Source: JAHEZL01 sp964406465
GTDB lineage: Bacteria; Bacteroidota; Bacteroidia; Flavobacteriales_C; GCA-002722245
Assembly (NCBI GenBank): GCA_964406465.1
Contig: CAYORT010000012.1
Span: 18,126-82,125 of the forward strand
Length of the DNA: 64,000 bases
Direction: 5' to 3'
A program made the translations under genes and the position numbers. Below the pieces are notes generated by a model that searched no databases, was not told the origin of the DNA, and was given only the letters and a program-made list of their open reading frames with translations. Below, piece by piece: positions 7,747-16,510 of the stretch; the first letter of the stretch is position 1, and each line of letters begins with the position of its first letter.

Positions 7747-9504
7747 TTACATCCTCTCCGGCATCTCAATTCCCAACAGCTTCATCGATTTCTTTAATGT
7801 ATCACCCACCTCTTTCGACAAGGCAACTCTAAAGTTTTTTGAGTTTTCATCCTCAGCATTTACAATTTGGTGATCGGCCCAAAATTGCGAGAATTCTTTG
7901 GCTAGGTCGTAGCTGTAGTTGGCCATAACTGCCGGACTATTCAACTTACCAGCTTCTTTGATGGCAGCCGAATAACCCAATATTTTTTTGATTAACTCTT
8001 TCTCTTTTTTAGTGAGCGATGCAACTTGGTATTCTTTTGCTTCGCCTACTTTGCGCAGAACAGAGCGGGTACGAACGTAGATGTATTGAATGAACGGTCC
8101 CGTATTTCCGTTGAAGTCGATGGACTCCTCTGGATTAAAAATCATTGATTTTTTAGGGTCGACTTTCAAGATGAAATATTTCAAGGCGCCCAAAGCAATC
8201 TTGCGAATCACTTCATTTTTTTCTTCCTCGCTCAACTCATCTAACTTTCCTTTTTCGGCAGTGCTTTGCGCTGCAGATGCAATCATTTCCTCAATTAAAT
8301 CATCGGCATCAACCACCGTTCCTTCACGTGTTTTCATTCTTCCGCTAGGCAACTCCACCATTCCGTATGAGAGGTGGAATAAGCCTTCCCAGAAAGAATA
8401 GCCCATTTTCTTTAAAATGAGGAACAACACCTTGAAGTGATAATCTTGCTCGTTGGCAACGGTGTAAATGATACCATCTACATTGAAATCTTTGTAACGC
8501 TCTACGGCGGTACCAATATCTTGAGTCATATATACTGCTGTTCCATCAGAACGAAGCAATAGTTTTTCATCTAAGCCATCTGCCGTTAAATCAATCCACA
8601 CAGAGCCATCGTCCTTTTTAAAGAAAACGCCTTTTTTCAGTCCTTCTTCAATGATCTCTTTACCGAATAGATAAGTGTTCGATTCATAATAAAGCTTATC
8701 GAAATCAACGCCGAGTTTTTTGTATGTAGCATCAAAACCTTCGTAAACCCAGCTGTTCATAGTTTTCCATAGTTCTACTGTGGCAATGTCTCCAGCTTCC
8801 CACTTGCGCAGCATTTCAGAGGCTTCCAAGAAAAGGGGTGCTTTTGTTTTGGCGCTTTTTTCGTCCATACCGCCAGCTATTAACTCTTGCATTTCTTTTT
8901 TGTAGGCTTGTTCAAACATCACATAGTATTTTCCAACTAAATGGTCTCCCTTGCTACCTGATGACTGCGGCGTCTCGCCATTTCCCCATTTCATCCAAGC
9001 GAGCATCGATTTACAAATGTGAATACCGCGGTCGTTGATGATTTGTGTTTTGATCACTTCGTTGCCATTGGCCTTCAATATTTCCGAAACTGAATAGCCT
9101 AAGAAGTTGTTGCGAATGTGTCCGAGATGTAAAGGTTTATTAGTGTTTGGTGAAGAATATTCTACCATCAATTTTTTAGAAGGTGTACTCGCTACAAAAG
9201 GTTGCTTATTCTTAAAAGCATCTACCCAATAAGCATCGGCGATAGATAAATTTAAAAAGCCTTTTACAACATTGAATGCCGCAATCTCTGTTAAGTTTTC
9301 ATTAATAAATGCACCTAAATCTTGTGCTGTTTGTTCGGGTGATTTTTTAGAAATTTTCAATAATGGAAATACAACAATGGTAAGGTCTCCTTCAAACTCA
9401 ACTTTACAAGGTTGAAGCTGAACCTGCTGTTCGGTAATTGTTGCTCCGTATAGTTGCTGTGCGGCACTGATAGCAGCACTTATAATTTTATTCTCGATGT
9501 TCAT
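7747..9504 (-). CDS. argS: Arginyl-tRNA synthetase
   Basis: ArgS charges tRNA-Arg and is a cytosolic class I synthetase. The 585-residue product has the N-terminal additional domain, the HIGH-type motif HLGH (126-129, in SSPNTNKPLHLGHIRNN), the Rossmann core, the KMSKS-equivalent region (GRMKTREGTVV, typical of ArgS), and a C-terminal anticodon-binding helical bundle ending in LLGIEMPERM. A diverged broken copy of the last 27 codons lies at 6906-6988. The present 3' end may therefore have come in with the neighbouring two-gene module. argS is divergent from typA across 109 bp. Confidence 0.96.
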   Translation of the reverse strand: MNIENKIISAAISAAQQLYGATITEQQVQLQPCKVEFEGDLTIVVFPLLKISKKSPEQTAQDLGAFINENLTEIAAFNVVKGFLNLSIADAYWVDAFKNKQPFVASTPSKKLMVEYSSPNTNKPLHLGHIRNNFLGYSVSEILKANGNEVIKTQIINDRGIHICKSMLAWMKWGNGETPQSSGSKGDHLVGKYYVMFEQAYKKEMQELIAGGMDEKSAKTKAPLFLEASEMLRKWEAGDIATVELWKTMNSWVYEGFDATYKKLGVDFDKLYYESNTYLFGKEIIEEGLKKGVFFKKDDGSVWIDLTADGLDEKLLLRSDGTAVYMTQDIGTAVERYKDFNVDGIIYTVANEQDYHFKVLFLILKKMGYSFWEGLFHLSYGMVELPSGRMKTREGTVVDADDLIEEMIASAAQSTAEKGKLDELSEEEKNEVIRKIALGALKYFILKVDPKKSMIFNPEESIDFNGNTGPFIQYIYVRTRSVLRKVGEAKEYQVASLTKKEKELIKKILGYSAAIKEAGKLNSPAVMANYSYDLAKEFSQFWADHQIVNAEDENSKNFRVALSKEVGDTLKKSMKLLGIEMPERM

Positions 9505-9580
9505 GTTTGTGAATTGAGCCGCTAAGGTAAATTATTTTAGAGCAATTTGTATAGTATGCTGTAATTCCAACAATTACTAC

Positions 9581-9588
9581 TATCTTTG
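9581..9588 (+). promoter_or_regulatory. Promoter -7 box for typA
   Basis: TATCTTTG is a perfect match to the Bacteroidota -7 box TAnnTTTG. Transcription would start near 9593, about 20 nt before the typA ATG. The upstream element is weak (ctg at 9559-9561, 19 bases away). Confidence 0.6.
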
Positions 9589-9613
9589 CGCCCTTAAAGC
9601 TTAAAAGACAAGT

Positions 9614-11407
9614 ATGAATATTAGGAACATCGCGATTATTGCCCACGTTGACCACGGTAAGACTACCTTGGTAGATAAAATTTTAGAGTCGGGAAAACTC
9701 TTTGCAGAACACAAAGAAAGAGGGGAATTGGTTATGGACTCCAATGAGTTGGAGCGTGAGCGTGGTATCACCATTCGTTCAAAAAATGCATCGGTAACTT
9801 ATAAAGATCACAAGATTAATATCATCGATACCCCTGGTCACAGTGACTTTGGTGGTGAGGTTGAGCGTGTACTAAAAATGACCGACGGCGTGTTGTTGTT
9901 GGTAGATGCTTTTGAGGGACCAATGCCTCAAACTCGTTTCGTATTGCAAAAAGCATTGCAATTGGGCTTAAAACCAATTGTGGTTGTAAATAAAGTAGAT
10001 AAAGAAAACTGTGATCCTGAGTTGACTAATGAGAAAGTATTTGACTTGATGTTCGAGTTAGATGCTAACGAAGATCAGTTAGATTACCCTGTTGTTTATG
10101 GTGCAGCTAAAATGGGTTGGATGAGTGATCATTGGGAAAACAAAACAGATAATATCAATATCTTATTAGAGAAAGTAATTGAGCATATTCCAGCGCCTAA
10201 AGTTGCTGAAGGTACTACTCAGTTGCAAATTACTGCTCTTGACTTCTCTTCTTTCGTTGGTAGAATTGCTATCGGAAGATTATATAGAGGTACTTTAGTG
10301 CCTAACCAACAAGTTGCTTTGGTGAAGAGAGATGGTAAGGTGGTGAAAATGAGAATTAAGGAATTGATGGTTTTTGAAGGTTTAGGCAAAGTGAAGGTGG
10401 ATAAAGTAGAGGCTGGAGAAATTTGTGCTATTGTAGGTTTAGAAGATTTTGAAATTGGTGATACTGTTGCCGATGTTGAAAATCCAGAGGCAATGCCTCC
10501 AATTTCTATCGATGAGCCAACCATGAGTATGTTGTTTTCTATCAACAACTCACCATTCTTTGGTAAAGAAGGTAAATTCGTTACTTCTCGTCATATTCGT
10601 GAGCGTTTAGAAAAAGAATTAGAGAAAAACTTAGCGATGAAAATGGAATCAACTGGTTCTGCTGACTCGTTTATGGTTTTCGGACGTGGTGTACTTCACT
10701 TGTCTATTTTGATTGAGGAGATGCGTCGTGAAGGTTATGAGTTACAAGTTGGTCAGCCGCAAGTATTGATTAAACATATCGACGGTGTTAAATGTGAGCC
10801 AGTAGAGGCGCTTACCATCGACGTTCCAGAAGAGTTTTCGGGTTCTGTGATTGATATGGTTACAAGAAGAAAAGGTGAAATGCAAAGCATGACTCCAAAA
10901 AATAACCGTGTTAAATTAGAGTTCAATATTCCTTCTCGTGGTATCATTGGTTTAAGAGGTAACATGCTTACTGCTACAGCTGGTGAGGCAATCATGGCAC
11001 ATCGTTTATTAGGATATGAGCCATGGAAAGGTGATATTCCTGAGAGACAAAATGGTTCGATGATTTCATTGGAGCAAGGAACTTCATTTGCTTACTCAAT
11101 TGATAAATTACAAGACAGAGGTAAATTCTTCATCAATCCGGGTGAAGAAGTTTATGAAGGTCAGGTTATTGGCGAACACAGTAAAGAAGGTGATTTGTGC
11201 ATCAACGTTACTAAATCGAAACAGTTAACCAACTTCCGTGCTGCTGGTTCAGATGATAAGGCTCGTGTTATTCCTCCAATTAAACACACTTTGGAAGAAG
11301 CGTTAGAGTATATTCAATCAGATGAGTACGTTGAATTAACTCCGACTTCAATTAGATTAAGAAAAATCTTATTGAAAGAAAGCGATAGAAAAAGAGGTGG
11401 AAAATAA
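9614..11407 (+). CDS. typA: Translational GTPase TypA/BipA
   Basis: TypA is a ribosome-binding GTPase of the EF-G family involved in 50S assembly and stress or cold adaptation. The 597-residue length is standard. The GTPase motifs are clear: AHVDHGKTT (10-18), the switch region ERERGITI (47-54), DTPGH (72-76) and NKVD (126-129). EF-G-like domains II, III and V follow, with the BipA-type C-terminal domain ending in a basic tail (ESDRKRGGK). It is a single-gene unit with its own promoter and a strong terminator 27 bp after the stop codon. Confidence 0.97.
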   Translation: MNIRNIAIIAHVDHGKTTLVDKILESGKLFAEHKERGELVMDSNELERERGITIRSKNASVTYKDHKINIIDTPGHSDFGGEVERVLKMTDGVLLLVDAFEGPMPQTRFVLQKALQLGLKPIVVVNKVDKENCDPELTNEKVFDLMFELDANEDQLDYPVVYGAAKMGWMSDHWENKTDNINILLEKVIEHIPAPKVAEGTTQLQITALDFSSFVGRIAIGRLYRGTLVPNQQVALVKRDGKVVKMRIKELMVFEGLGKVKVDKVEAGEICAIVGLEDFEIGDTVADVENPEAMPPISIDEPTMSMLFSINNSPFFGKEGKFVTSRHIRERLEKELEKNLAMKMESTGSADSFMVFGRGVLHLSILIEEMRREGYELQVGQPQVLIKHIDGVKCEPVEALTIDVPEEFSGSVIDMVTRRKGEMQSMTPKNNRVKLEFNIPSRGIIGLRGNMLTATAGEAIMAHRLLGYEPWKGDIPERQNGSMISLEQGTSFAYSIDKLQDRGKFFINPGEEVYEGQVIGEHSKEGDLCINVTKSKQLTNFRAAGSDDKARVIPPIKHTLEEALEYIQSDEYVELTPTSIRLRKILLKESDRKRGGK

Positions 11408-11428
11408 TTTCTACTTTAAATCAATAAA

Positions 11429-11460
11429 AAAAAGGATTCGTCGGTTGACGAATCCTTTTT
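11429..11460. terminator. Bidirectional intrinsic terminator between typA and the WD40 gene
   Basis: The stem ggattcgtc (11434-11442) pairs with gacgaatcc (11447-11455) around a ggtt loop. Five A-T pairs extend it on the outside, giving T-runs on both strands for the two convergent genes. Confidence 0.9.
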
Positions 11461-11485
11461 TGTTTTGTGGTAGAGACATTATTAT

Positions 11486-12385
11486 TTAGCTAATTTTCCA
11501 CCCAATGATCTTCTTGTCATCACTACCGCTCACAAAGAAATCTTCGCCTTCGGGCCAGTGCAAGCAATTAACTGAATGAGTGTGTCCTTTATGACTTCTG
11601 TAATCGATTCGTTCTATTAAATCTAAGGTTTGTGCATCCCACAGCTTCATGGTTTTGTCGCGTGAAGAAGTGATGAGGTATTTGTTGTCTCTGCTGAATA
11701 AAATGCCATACAATGCCCAGTTGTGAGCTGGTATGGTAAGGACATGTTGATAGTTTACATCAACATTCCACACCTTTAAAAGCGCATCTTTTCCGCCGGT
11801 AAGTAAAACATTTTTAGTTGGGTGGAAGCGCGCCACATTTACTTTGTCGTGTGCTAAAAATTCATAAGTGATTTCGAGTGTAAATAAATTCATGATGCGC
11901 ACAAATCCATCGCCACAGGCTAAAACAGCAATGCCTTTTTCTTGATGAATTTCCATGGTGCGAATCTTATCTTTCGCAACAGCCACCGATTTAATTAATT
12001 TGAAATCGCTGCTCCACACAGAAACGGTTCCATCGCCACTTAAAAGAAAAAAACGATCGTGGATTTCATCGTAATTGATGTGAAACAAAGCTTCTTTATG
12101 GTAAGGAATAAACTTAATCTCTTTCTTGTTTAAGGTATCGATGACATGCAGATTTCCATTGAAGAGTCCGATCAACAAATAGTTGTATTTCTCCACATAT
12201 TTCAATGCCAAAACAGCAGCTTTGTTTTGAATGGTAAAAGGAATGTTACAATGTTTTTCTAAATCCCAAGCAGTTGAAATTTTATCTCCGCTACCCGAAA
12301 AGATGGTGTTTTTACCAATGCCTTTTTCAATGCAGTAGATGGCTGCATTGTGACCAGTGAGTTCGAAAAGTTTTTCCACTTTCAT
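11486..12385 (-). CDS. WD40-repeat beta-propeller protein
   Basis: A 299-residue cytosolic protein made almost wholly of WD40 repeats, giving about seven blades. Recognisable blade ends include GSGDKISTAWDL, GDGTVSVWS, GGKDALLKVWNV, SSRDKTMKLWDA and GSDDKKIIGWKI, each preceded by the usual H-x(n)-V/I-x-C/F strand. There is no signal peptide, enzyme domain or membrane segment, so it is most likely a scaffold; its partner is unknown. It converges with typA and is divergent from the GT39 gene, with only 27 bp between the two starts. Confidence 0.88.
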   Translation of the reverse strand: MKVEKLFELTGHNAAIYCIEKGIGKNTIFSGSGDKISTAWDLEKHCNIPFTIQNKAAVLALKYVEKYNYLLIGLFNGNLHVIDTLNKKEIKFIPYHKEALFHINYDEIHDRFFLLSGDGTVSVWSSDFKLIKSVAVAKDKIRTMEIHQEKGIAVLACGDGFVRIMNLFTLEITYEFLAHDKVNVARFHPTKNVLLTGGKDALLKVWNVDVNYQHVLTIPAHNWALYGILFSRDNKYLITSSRDKTMKLWDAQTLDLIERIDYRSHKGHTHSVNCLHWPEGEDFFVSGSDDKKIIGWKIS

Positions 12386-12399
12386 CTTTCAATATTACT

Positions 12400-12407
12400 T
12401 ATTTTTG
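12400..12407 (+). promoter_or_regulatory. Promoter -7 box just before the GT39 gene
   Basis: TATTTTTG matches TAnnTTTG and ends 5 bases before the ATG at 12413. If active, it would give an mRNA with almost no leader. No clear -33 TTG is visible. Confidence 0.45.
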
Positions 12408-12412
12408 CGCTC

Positions 12413-14068
12413 ATGATGAATAATTACAGCGAAAAGCAAAAAGCTTTAACATTTGTGTTGGGATGGTTTCTGCTCAATTTCGTTGTATCTATTTTTACTC
12501 CTTTGGCCGATGATGAGGCCTACTACTGGGTGTATGCAAAGTTTTTAGATTGGGGATATTTCGATCATCCACCCATGATTGCGATGATGATTAAGGCAGG
12601 CGGATTTCTTTTTCAAAATGAAATCTCTATTCGCTTTTTCACAGTGGTAGCTTCCTCGCTCACGTTGTGGATACTCTTTCAACTCACCGAATTTAAAAGA
12701 ACTGCTCAGCTCTTTTTGTTGTTTTTAACGGTGCCGGCCTTTCATGCTTTGGGATTCATTTCGGCTCCCGATGTGCCTATGTTGTTGTTTGGAACTTGGT
12801 ATTTGTTTCGATTTAAAAAATACCTCGAAGATGATTCTATAAAAAATGTACTTGCGCTTTCGTTGGTGATTGCAGCCTTGATGTTTAGTAAGTACCACGG
12901 CTTGTTATTGGTTATTTTTACGCTCATCCCTAATTACAAATTACTCGCTAGAAAATCATTTTATGTGGTCTTCTTTTTATCGTTGCTTTTCTTTTTGCCA
13001 CATCTTTGGTGGCAGTATCAAAACGATTTTGTGTCGGTGCGTTTTCATTTGTTTGACAGGGTAAGAGGACATTATCAATTTACGTATACTACAGATTATA
13101 TTTTGGGACAATTGGTTTTTTGCGGACCCATTTTAATGTTTTTGTTTTTCGCCAAAATTAGAAAAGTACAGTTTGCTTTTGCCCCTACTTTGAAATGGGC
13201 AGCATTAGGATTTTTCTTGTTTTTCTTTCTCAATTCTTTTAGAGTTTTTATTGAGGCCAACTGGGTGGCAATGGGCTATATTTCGGCCTTGCTGTTGGTG
13301 CATAACGCCTTAGAAGAGAAATTGAGTTCGCTCTTGAAATATTCGTCAGTTGCCATCGTGTCGATTTTATTTTTGTTTAGAATTTTCTTGATTTCACCCA
13401 TCGACAAAAGAATATTTTTAGTGACAGAACAATTTGGAAGAGGCAGAGAATACTATGAAGAAATTCACAAAAGAGCGGGCGATAGAAATGTTGTCTTTTG
13501 CAACAATTATCAAAAAGCATCGAAGTATTATTTTTATTTCAATCAGCCGGCTTTTACTTTAAATGCTTATTGGTACAGAAGAAATCAGTACGACAAATGG
13601 CCTATACAAAAAGAGGCGCAAGGCAAGCCAGCCATGACGGTTGGCTTATCACGTTTTTATGGATGTACGGCCGAGTATTTCAATAACGATAGTGTTTTTT
13701 ATCAGTTGGTTCCTTCCTTAAAAACCTTTGGTTATCTCACTTTTGAACTGCAAGAAAAAGAGTATGAAGTGAAAAAAGGAGAGGTGTTGAAAGAAGAATT
13801 TGTGGTGAGAAATCCTTTTGCAAAAGAGGTGAAATACGATTCAGTGCGCTGTGATATTTTTGCCATTTTAATCAACGAAGAAGGAGATTATGGGAGTCCG
13901 ATTTGGGTTAAAAATTGTTTAGAAACAAATTTTAACGAAGGCGAAAAGATTGCTTTTGAACTGCCTGTAAATGTGGAAAAAGGCGAATATAAATTGCAGT
14001 TGGGAGTGTACAGTAATTATGCGAATATGCTTCTGAATAGCCCGTATTATAAGGTGAAAGTAAAATAA
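12413..14068 (+). CDS. GT39-family (PMT/ArnT-like) membrane glycosyltransferase
   Basis: An integral membrane protein of about 551 residues with 8-10 hydrophobic helices in the first 360 residues. A soluble C-terminal domain of beta character follows. The first periplasmic loop carries TPLADDEAYYWVY, with the acidic pair of the GT-C/ArnT-PMT_2 family, followed by FDHPPM. Enzymes of this kind move a sugar from a lipid-phosphate carrier onto an acceptor at the outer face of the inner membrane. The acceptor here is unknown. I take the ATG at 12413 (12416 is equally possible) because the longer frame from 12350 runs into the divergent WD40 gene and begins with non-homologous residues. Confidence 0.88.
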   Translation: MMNNYSEKQKALTFVLGWFLLNFVVSIFTPLADDEAYYWVYAKFLDWGYFDHPPMIAMMIKAGGFLFQNEISIRFFTVVASSLTLWILFQLTEFKRTAQLFLLFLTVPAFHALGFISAPDVPMLLFGTWYLFRFKKYLEDDSIKNVLALSLVIAALMFSKYHGLLLVIFTLIPNYKLLARKSFYVVFFLSLLFFLPHLWWQYQNDFVSVRFHLFDRVRGHYQFTYTTDYILGQLVFCGPILMFLFFAKIRKVQFAFAPTLKWAALGFFLFFFLNSFRVFIEANWVAMGYISALLLVHNALEEKLSSLLKYSSVAIVSILFLFRIFLISPIDKRIFLVTEQFGRGREYYEEIHKRAGDRNVVFCNNYQKASKYYFYFNQPAFTLNAYWYRRNQYDKWPIQKEAQGKPAMTVGLSRFYGCTAEYFNNDSVFYQLVPSLKTFGYLTFELQEKEYEVKKGEVLKEEFVVRNPFAKEVKYDSVRCDIFAILINEEGDYGSPIWVKNCLETNFNEGEKIAFELPVNVEKGEYKLQLGVYSNYANMLLNSPYYKVKVK

Positions 14069-14092
14069 TTGTAACCTTTTTTAGTCATTGTT

Positions 14093-14121
14093 TTGGCGGT
14101 TAAATTAATTTTATTATCTTG
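14093..14121 (+). promoter_or_regulatory. Probable promoter of the M23 peptidase gene
   Basis: TTTTG (ttg at 14093-14095), a 19-base spacer and TATCTTG (14115-14121) resemble the Bacteroidota promoter, with one T missing from the -7 box. The leader would be about 28 nt. Confidence 0.45.
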
Positions 14122-14153
14122 CAGCTCCCTCAAGGTAAACTTACTCGGGAATA

Positions 14154-15131
14154 ATGAGAATTTTATTTTTAAATATAACTTTTATACTGGGATTACTATT
14201 GTTTTCCTCGAACTCATCAGGCGCTGAAAATTCGGCGAATGAAAACAGTTCGGAGGATGCCTTTGTAAGTTATATTCAAAACACCACATTATCTCGTGAG
14301 CGTATTGTAAGCATCATCGATTCTTTGTTGGAAACTGATTCTGTTTCTACAAGAGTGTTAGATGCCTTGAATAAAAAATTATTGGCTACACAAGCTTTTT
14401 ATCAATTGCCAATCGATACTACTCCATATCCTGCGCATGAGTTGTACACGTTTTGGGATACTGAGCATCCAAATTGTTACTCACCCAATTTATCGGCAAA
14501 CGATACTTCATTTAATTTTGCGTTGACAGATTCAATGAATTTCTGCGGATTTGTAATGCCAGCAAATGGCATCATCACTTCAACATTTGGTCCGCGCGAC
14601 GGAAGAATGCACAATGGTATTGATATCGATTTAGAAACAGGTGATACAGTAATGGCAGCATTTGTTGGTATGGTTCGCGTTGCGAGATATTACAGCAGTT
14701 TTGGAAATGTAGTGGTGATTCGTCATTACAACGGATTTGAGACTGTTTATGCACACTTATCAAGAATTGATGTTAAGCCAGGAGATATTGTTGATCCGGG
14801 ACAGTTAATTGGCTTAGGTGGTAACACAGGAAGATCGCGCGGAAGTCACTTACATTTTGAAATGCGTTTCAAAGGAGTGCCTATCAATCCTAAATACATT
14901 ATCAATCTTCAAAAGAGAGAGTTGGTTAGCGAAGCGGTGGTTGTAAAGAAAACCAAAAATGGTTTTACTGTTCGTCCGGAAGGCCTAGTTTACCACACCG
15001 TTAAAAAAGGAGATTATCCTTACAAAATTGCAGCTCAATACGGAATCACCGTTGCTCAATTGTGCAAATTGAATGGCTTAACTAAGAAGAGTGTTTTAGT
15101 TAAAGGTCGCCAGTTGAGAGTGAGTTTGTAA
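14154..15131 (+). CDS. Secreted M23 metallopeptidase with C-terminal LysM
   Basis: A 325-residue exported protein with a signal peptide (residues 1-23, hydrophobic FILGLLLFSS). The M23/LytM domain (about 135-245) has the full zinc and catalytic set: H153 and D157 in HNGID, H201 in YAHL, and H232/H234 in SHLHFEMR. A LysM module for peptidoglycan binding occupies about 280-323. Proteins with this layout cut stem-peptide cross-links or activate amidases during cell division. With all active-site residues present I expect an active endopeptidase. It follows the GT39 gene by 85 bp and has its own probable promoter. Confidence 0.92.
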   Translation: MRILFLNITFILGLLLFSSNSSGAENSANENSSEDAFVSYIQNTTLSRERIVSIIDSLLETDSVSTRVLDALNKKLLATQAFYQLPIDTTPYPAHELYTFWDTEHPNCYSPNLSANDTSFNFALTDSMNFCGFVMPANGIITSTFGPRDGRMHNGIDIDLETGDTVMAAFVGMVRVARYYSSFGNVVVIRHYNGFETVYAHLSRIDVKPGDIVDPGQLIGLGGNTGRSRGSHLHFEMRFKGVPINPKYIINLQKRELVSEAVVVKKTKNGFTVRPEGLVYHTVKKGDYPYKIAAQYGITVAQLCKLNGLTKKSVLVKGRQLRVSL

Positions 15132-15276
15132 TTCGCATTTTCTTTTTCCAATTCAATTTATTTATTTCAGTTTCAATCAAAGAAATGTATTTCATAAGTA
15201 AGCTTAGCTTTTAGCAAAACGAGAATAGCGGCTCTTGAACTCAGCAGGGTTAGCTGTGATTGTTAAACAGATAAAA

Positions 15277-15681
15277 TTATTTTAAAATTTTCTTTTTACT
15301 TCCCCCTTTTTGTTTATTCAATTTGTATTCTTCTCCCCATTTTGCCATTGCCTGAATTAAAGGTGATAACGTGAGTCCAAAATCGGTTAATGTGTATTCT
15401 ACTTTTGGTGGAATCTCAGCATAAACTTTTCTTTTAATAATACCATCATCTTCTAATTCTCTTAACTGTTGTGTTAGCATAGATTGCGTTATGCCAACGA
15501 CGCTTCGCTTCAATTCACCAAATCGGGCTGGGGCTGTAAAATAAATTGCATTGATAAGAATAGGTTTCCATTTTCCACCTAAAACTTTCATTGTGGCAGT
15601 AACTGGACAAGATGTTTCATCAAATTTAAAAGTTTTTTTTGATTTAATTAATTGATTATCAGTATTAGTTTGTTTTTTCAT
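15277..15681 (-). CDS. HxlR-family transcriptional regulator
   Basis: A 134-residue winged-helix regulator. The HxlR signature is clear: CPVTATMKVLGGKWKPILI at about residues 21-39, then FGELKRSVVGITQSMLTQQLREL (recognition helix) and the wing KRKVYAEIPPKVEYTLT. The Cys near the start of the domain is the residue that senses redox or electrophilic signals in some relatives; its role here is inferred. The tail is rich in Lys. It is divergent from the YCII gene across 94 bp, which suggests that it controls that gene. Confidence 0.92.
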   Translation of the reverse strand: MKKQTNTDNQLIKSKKTFKFDETSCPVTATMKVLGGKWKPILINAIYFTAPARFGELKRSVVGITQSMLTQQLRELEDDGIIKRKVYAEIPPKVEYTLTDFGLTLSPLIQAMAKWGEEYKLNKQKGGSKKKILK

Positions 15682-15705
15682 ACTTACTATAAATTAATGT
15701 CCTAC

Positions 15706-15736
15706 TTGATGAAATAATTTATACAATGGATATTTG
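15706..15736 (+). promoter_or_regulatory. Promoter of the YCII gene in the HxlR-YCII divergent region
   Basis: TTG (15706-15708), a 20-base spacer and GATATTTG (15729-15736) give a near-consensus promoter with transcription starting about 35 nt before the ATG at 15776. The HxlR binding site is probably in the same 94-bp gap, but I cannot single out an operator. Confidence 0.6.
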
Positions 15737-15775
15737 CAGTACAATATTAAATAAAACAATTAAAAAGAAAACAAA

Positions 15776-16117
15776 ATGGTAAAATTCATGTTAATTTTTC
15801 GAGGTGGTAATACTCATATCGCTACTGCCAATTCACAAGCTGCGATGGACATAATTAAAATTTGGGATAAATGGATGCAAGGACTAGCCGAAAAGGGGAT
15901 TCTAGCCGGCGGCGATGCGCTTCAATTGACAGGTAAGCATGTGAAAGGTGCAAAGAAACATGTTTTAGAAGGGCCTTACGCTGAAGGTAACGAACTGTTT
16001 GGCGGCTACTTAATTGTAAATGCAAAAGACATTGATGATGCAGTTGAAATTTCAAAAGGTTGTCCGATTTTAAATGAAGATGGCAGTGTAGAGGTCCGAC
16101 CAATTCAAACAAGATAA
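15776..16117 (+). CDS. YCII-domain protein
   Basis: A 113-residue protein of the YCII/dimeric alpha-beta barrel family. It has the MVKFMLIFRGG strand, the central WDKWMQGLAEKGILAGGDALQ helix-turn and the GPYAEGNELFGGYLIVNAKDIDDAVEISKGCPIL segment, which is typical of YCII proteins annotated near ECF factors (DGPFaE..E.vgGf.i). The usual catalytic His-Asp pair of true YciI is not obvious. Function is unknown, with detoxification or catabolism suggested by family members. The context is divergence from an HxlR regulator that probably controls it. Confidence 0.87.
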   Translation: MVKFMLIFRGGNTHIATANSQAAMDIIKIWDKWMQGLAEKGILAGGDALQLTGKHVKGAKKHVLEGPYAEGNELFGGYLIVNAKDIDDAVEISKGCPILNEDGSVEVRPIQTR

Positions 16118-16461
16118 ATGCGAGTTTAGTTTGATATTTTTTCGTGAACTAAATTCAATTAAATCATGAAGTATCTTTTTCGCGATTATGCGGGAAAGAT
16201 GTTTTTTAAGTATATCACATGTTTCAACTTTGTCGGATCTATTTTTTTTTCTATGTGAAATTTCTCTACCCAAAGGCTAAACTGATTAAATAAAGTAAAA
16301 GTACATAAAGGTATGAAAGTGAATTTAATTTTGAAGTGCTATTCGAAATTAAATAGAATCCATCTCCCTGCCACTGCACAGGCATTTACGCACCCCTCTC
16401 CGCCGAGAGGGAGGGTAGCGCTTAAAATTGCAGAAGGGACATCTAGAAATTAATCACAAAA
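16118..16461. other. Intergenic region with a small GC-rich hairpin, no gene seen
   Basis: I see no coding frame with support here. A 7-bp stem with a 4-base loop (ccctctc 16394-16400 / gagaggg 16405-16411) stands out by its higher GC. It is flanked by a loosely paired outer part (agtgcta 16334-16340 / tagcgct 16416-16422). It has no T-run and could be a dispersed repeat remnant. Confidence 0.5.
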
Positions 16462-16490
16462 AAAGAGCGATGAAATATTCATCGCTCTTT
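16462..16490 (-). terminator. Intrinsic terminator of dnaN
   Basis: The 12-bp stem 16462-16473 / 16479-16490 (aaagagcgatga with its complement) has a 5-base loop. On the minus strand it runs into eight T's, 21 bp after the dnaN stop. Confidence 0.9.
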
Positions 16491-16510
16491 CCATTTATAT
16501 TTTGATATTA

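Noticed and set aside
16394..16411. GC-rich hairpin as a terminator for the YCII gene
   Set aside because: No T-run follows on the plus strand and it is almost 280 bp from the stop codon.
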